From: Niebla homalea
Taxonomy: Eukaryota; Ascomycota; Lecanoromycetes; Lecanorales; Ramalinaceae
Assembly: GCA_019925105.1 (NCBI GenBank)
Contig: JAHGAU010000021.1
Span: 186,001 to 250,000, forward strand
Length of the DNA stretch: 64,000 nucleotides
Direction: 5' to 3'
Positions within the stretch are counted from its first letter, which is position 1. The number at the start of each line of letters is the position of its first letter. A model generated the notes under the pieces. The model searched no databases and was not told the origin of the DNA. It worked only from the letters and a program-made list of their open reading frames with translations. This document shows positions 60,669-64,000 of this stretch, piece by piece. The position numbers and the translations under genes were made by a program.

Positions 60669-63600
60669 TCACCACCTGCTGCCCCCGCCCCCGCTGTTTC
60701 CGCTTGTCGTGTTCCCTCCCCTATTGTTGTCTCCGCCGCCAGCTACTCCGGTGTTATTCCCTGCGTCCCAAGTATCGTGATTACTTGTGTCTCCATTGCC
60801 GCTGCTGTTATTGTTTCCTGCGTCCCAGGTATCCTTCTTGCTGTTGTCACCACCACTCCAATCATCATTATTTCCATTCAAGTCATTGAGGCCTCCGCTC
60901 ATGAATACCCCATTGAAATCATCGGTAGCACCCCGGCCATTGTTGTTGTCGGTAATGTCCTTCGCCTGATCATCTCCCCGCGTCTCATTCTTGGTATCAG
61001 TACCGTTGTCGTCGGCAGTGACACCCCATCCATTATCCCGGCCATTACCGCCATTTCCGCCAGTATTATCGGGGGCTTTCCAGTCATTGTCACCGCTGCT
61101 ACCCCATGCACCGTTATTAGTGGCGCTGTCGTCTTGCTTGTCTGCCCAATCAATACTTTGATTGGTGTCAGGTGGTGCCCTCCAACCGTCATTGCCATTA
61201 GAGTCCTCATTCTTGTTCTCGGAGCTATCGTTAACGTTGCCATTGTCACCGTCATTGGTATTGTTCCAGGTATCATCACCATGGGCATTGTGGTCGCCAT
61301 TATCATTGCTCCAGCGGTCGTTATTATCAGTGTTGCCGTTATTATTGCCCCAGTTGTTGCCGCCTGCTGGATCATTACCGAAGCCGTCCGTCTGGGTTTG
61401 GGTATTTTCCTTCTTCTTGTCACCAGCATCGGCGGCTGTATCTACCTTCCAGGCACTCGCTGCTCCCTTTGGATTCTTTCCCCAAGAAGCTCCAGCGTTG
61501 TTCACTTGTGTAGGCACATGGGCCGCGGCCCATGCTTTGAGTTTGTCCAAGGCAGGCACAGATGCACCCGGAGTGTCAGCTCCGTCATTAACATCTTCCA
61601 TTGTTGTGGTCTCCGACTGGGGCGCAACACATTCCTTCCTTTGCTTGAGGACCTCTTCAACGATCTCATCCTTCGTCATGCGTTTCAACCTCTCCCTCGT
61701 TTGATCCTCGGTCTCACGCTGTACGTCAAGCTTCCTCCCTACCATCCCTTCAATCACACTTTGCTCTCGATACTTGAAAATGAACAAGGCGTATGGTTCA
61801 TTGTGGGTATCCAGATATTGAGGTTTCGCGCATCTGTGCCGATATGCTGCCCCTTTCACCGGGCGGACTTGATGCGTAAGATTCTCACGGGCGGCCATTT
61901 CAGAGGGCAGGGTATATATAGGGCTATCCTTGTCGATCGCTGTGGTGGGGGCGTGGGTCCATTCGGCCCAATATGGTTTGATTCTCGCCTGGAGGGACGG
62001 TATGTGGGCGCCGTTTGGTGGTGAGGTGAAAGCGGGTAGCGCAGGCTTCGAGAATGCTGCAGGTGGTGATGTTAGAGGAGGGGCCGGTGATGCTGGCTGC
62101 TTCTCCCACGTCGAATCTAATGGTGGCATAGGTATTGATGAAGACCTGATTTCATTCTTGGTTGTAGCAGGCGGACTCCATGATCCTGGCAACGTCTTCA
62201 TTGCCCCCAATGAGCCGAAAAGTGAGTCTCTGGCTTCGTATTCTGTGCTGCCACGTCTCAAAGCAGACTTGAGAGGCTTAGTCCCCGTGCTCTCGCGTTT
62301 GAAAGAAGACTCTGAGGCCGCCAGAGACGGAAGCTGGGGCATTGGTGGAATTTCTCTATCCCATACTGGGACGTATGGTTCCGATCTGGGGCTCTTCCCC
62401 TTGGAGCTGACATTATCTTTCGCTCCGAGTGAAGGGACCTTGGACACTGGTGGAAGTGCATCCCGATTGAAGGGTTTCCACGCCGACTGAACACTGGATG
62501 TATCATTCGCTCCTAGTTTAATATCACCGAGGTTGCCGAACAAGCTCATTCTACCGCTTTTACTCTCCTCGTCGTGTTTTGTAGATGTGTTCCAAAGATC
62601 TTGCTTTGTATCTTCAGCAGACTTCGTCCAAACATCATTATTGTCTGCTTTCCCCCAATCCAGGGTGGCCTGATTGTTTGCCTGACCTCGCCCCTGATCA
62701 CTGTTCTGCTTGTCGCTACCTCCGCAAGTGCTAGTCCCTTGTCCAGCTTTGTTACCTTTGGACCATGTATCATTACCAGCCTGGCTTTTGTTGTTACTTT
62801 TCCAGTCGCTACCGTTTCCCCGTCTGGTGCCCCAACCATGATTATCTCCAGTGTCATTGCTTGCGTTATTGGCAAACGAGGTCCAAGCATTGATCCCTTT
62901 CAATTCTGAACTGCTGTTGCGAGCAGCATTCCCGTTATGTCCCTCTTCAGAAGAGTGACTGCTGTCTGCTCGTGGTGCGCCACCTCTAAGCCTTGGAACA
63001 GTTGCAACTTGCAGCTGCGAGGGTGATAATGCCCTTCTTGATGCCATATGAGCTCGAGGAGAGGGCCGGCGTACCCTTGACGAGGAGGTTCCAAATTCTT
63101 GGTACTCATGGGAATGCTGGTTGGGATCCGTCTCAAAAGCGTCTGTCCAGCGTCCCCCGACGTCCGTTCTGGCAGACGAGGTTGGCTCAGAGCTTTCGGA
63201 TCTAAGTCTAGTATGGTGTGAGCTACGGGGAGCAGCATTGTAGATGTGAACATTTGATTCTCGGATTTCAATCCTGTCTCCTTTTCGCTGGCGACGGCGC
63301 GGAGGAGATGGTTGGCGCAATGTCGACGACGTAGACATCTCCGAACTTCCTGCAAATGAGAGGGGAAACAGGCCTGATAGGCGTCGAGATGACTTGCGCG
63401 AGTGCTTTGGTTTCTCATCGGTACCGCCATCGAACATGGCCCCCAGGAGCAGTGGCTCATCTTTTTCATCTACGTTGCTGTCGTCGCTAGCCTCAGAGCC
63501 GATAGCTGTAGAAGTTCTGGTCATCACGTTGGAAGTTGATGGATAGCATCTCAACACCACAACTTCGATAACGCCAACGTTCTCGCCTCCACGTGGTGCA

Positions 63601-63997
63601 GCTTGGTTGCTCGGCAGCTCGGCTACATTGCCTGTAGTTTCAAATAGCATCATTGATTCTCATAGGGTAAGGTTAGAGGATTACGGGTAAGCTCACCAAC
63701 GTTCACCTGCTCAAACGACCAAGCCTTCCCAATCATGCCTCCTCCATCCTGGAGCATCTCTTCCTTCTGCCGCAGCCGGAAATCAATCTCAACCTGGGAT
63801 CGTGGTACTCCTTCACCTGGCAATTGCAGGTCAGTGCGATTACGATTGCATTGATAGACGCCATCAATGTAGACGAAGGCAGCTAATCCTGGTGCTACGT
63901 AGCCCAAAGACTTGAGGCGGATATTGAAGCTATTCGAGCTTGAGGCTGGTGGCACGGCGATGTAGGTTTCCACAACGCCGTCGTGGTATGTCGTCAT
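60669..63997 (-). CDS. Large GW/WG-rich protein with conserved fungal N-terminal domain (5' end may be outside window)
   Basis: Two exons, 63697-63997 and 60669-63631, with a 65-nt intron (GTGAGC..CTACAG), give 3264 nt (1087 residues) in frame. The first exon and the start of the second form a globular domain (YVAPGLAAFVYIDGVYQC, then NVGVIEVVVLRC), resembling the DUF7918-type domain of fungi. The middle is disordered, with a second conserved block RIKPYWAEW, AYRHRCAKPQYLD and EPYALFIFKYR followed by a Lys/Glu helix. The last ~330 residues are Asn/Asp/Gly-rich with regularly spaced Trp in GW, WG, DW or TW context (NNWGNNN, DRWSND, DDTWNN, NGAWGSS, DNGWGV, DDWSGG, KDTWDAG). Such GW/WG repeats are the known Argonaute-hook type; binding here is inference. 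The ATG at 63997 is three bases from the window end. Confidence 0.75.
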
Positions 63998-64000
63998 GTA

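Noticed and set aside
60639..62024. 461-codon + strand frame rich in Val and Ile
   Set aside because: It lies opposite the Asn/Gly/Asp repeat tail of the minus-strand gene; complement of AAC, GAT and GGT codons gives Val/Ile/Thr-rich noise.

Overview
The window looks like chromosomal DNA of a filamentous ascomycete (Pezizomycotina, plausibly Dothideomycetes; the class is a guess). Genes carry many short introns of about 43-84 nt with GT..AG ends. Gene families are typically fungal: rhodopsin-fold membrane proteins, a DHA2 drug transporter, a wax-synthase-domain acyltransferase and a multi-exon P450. The genome is split into AT-rich and GC-balanced blocks. There is no bacterial operon structure, CRISPR array or telomere repeat.

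Region 1 (1 to about 20,250) is an extremely AT-rich, gene-free block of decayed transposons, consistent with repeat-induced point mutation (RIP). I can resolve two inverted copies of a ~1.55 kb LTR element (7729-9277 and 10420-11977), each with an intact 5-bp target duplication and an internal gag-like relic but no room for pol. A third short LTR element (17363-19120) has CCCCC duplications. There is also a solo LTR (16616-16790, TTTTC duplication), a probable TIR element (14189-17017) and a Ty3/gypsy integrase relic (about 6129-6400). Short GC-balanced islands and minisatellites lie near the boundary.

Region 2 (about 20,250-38,000) is an accessory region beside that block. It holds a wax-synthase-type O-acyltransferase gene with frameshifts, three rhodopsin-domain (SAT4-type) genes of which two look damaged, an intact 14-TM-type MFS transporter, an intact 11-exon P450 with an unusual haem-binding motif, and a secreted low-complexity protein. 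Acyltransferase, P450, exporter and membrane proteins together resemble the tailoring and export part of a secondary-metabolite cluster, but no PKS, NRPS or terpene backbone gene is present.

Region 3 (about 38,200-64,000) is mostly ordinary euchromatin: Noc4/Utp19 for ribosome biogenesis, a C2H2 transcription factor, a quinone-oxidoreductase-like dehydrogenase, a cupin protein, an unidentified gene remnant, a small secreted cysteine-containing protein, an ankyrin-repeat protein, a conserved fungal protein of unknown function, a 214-bp MITE with TA target duplication, and a large GW/WG-rich protein running to the window edge. Where I give exon coordinates for intact genes, the exon lengths sum to a multiple of three, which supports those models. 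Splice sites were read by eye, without transcript data.
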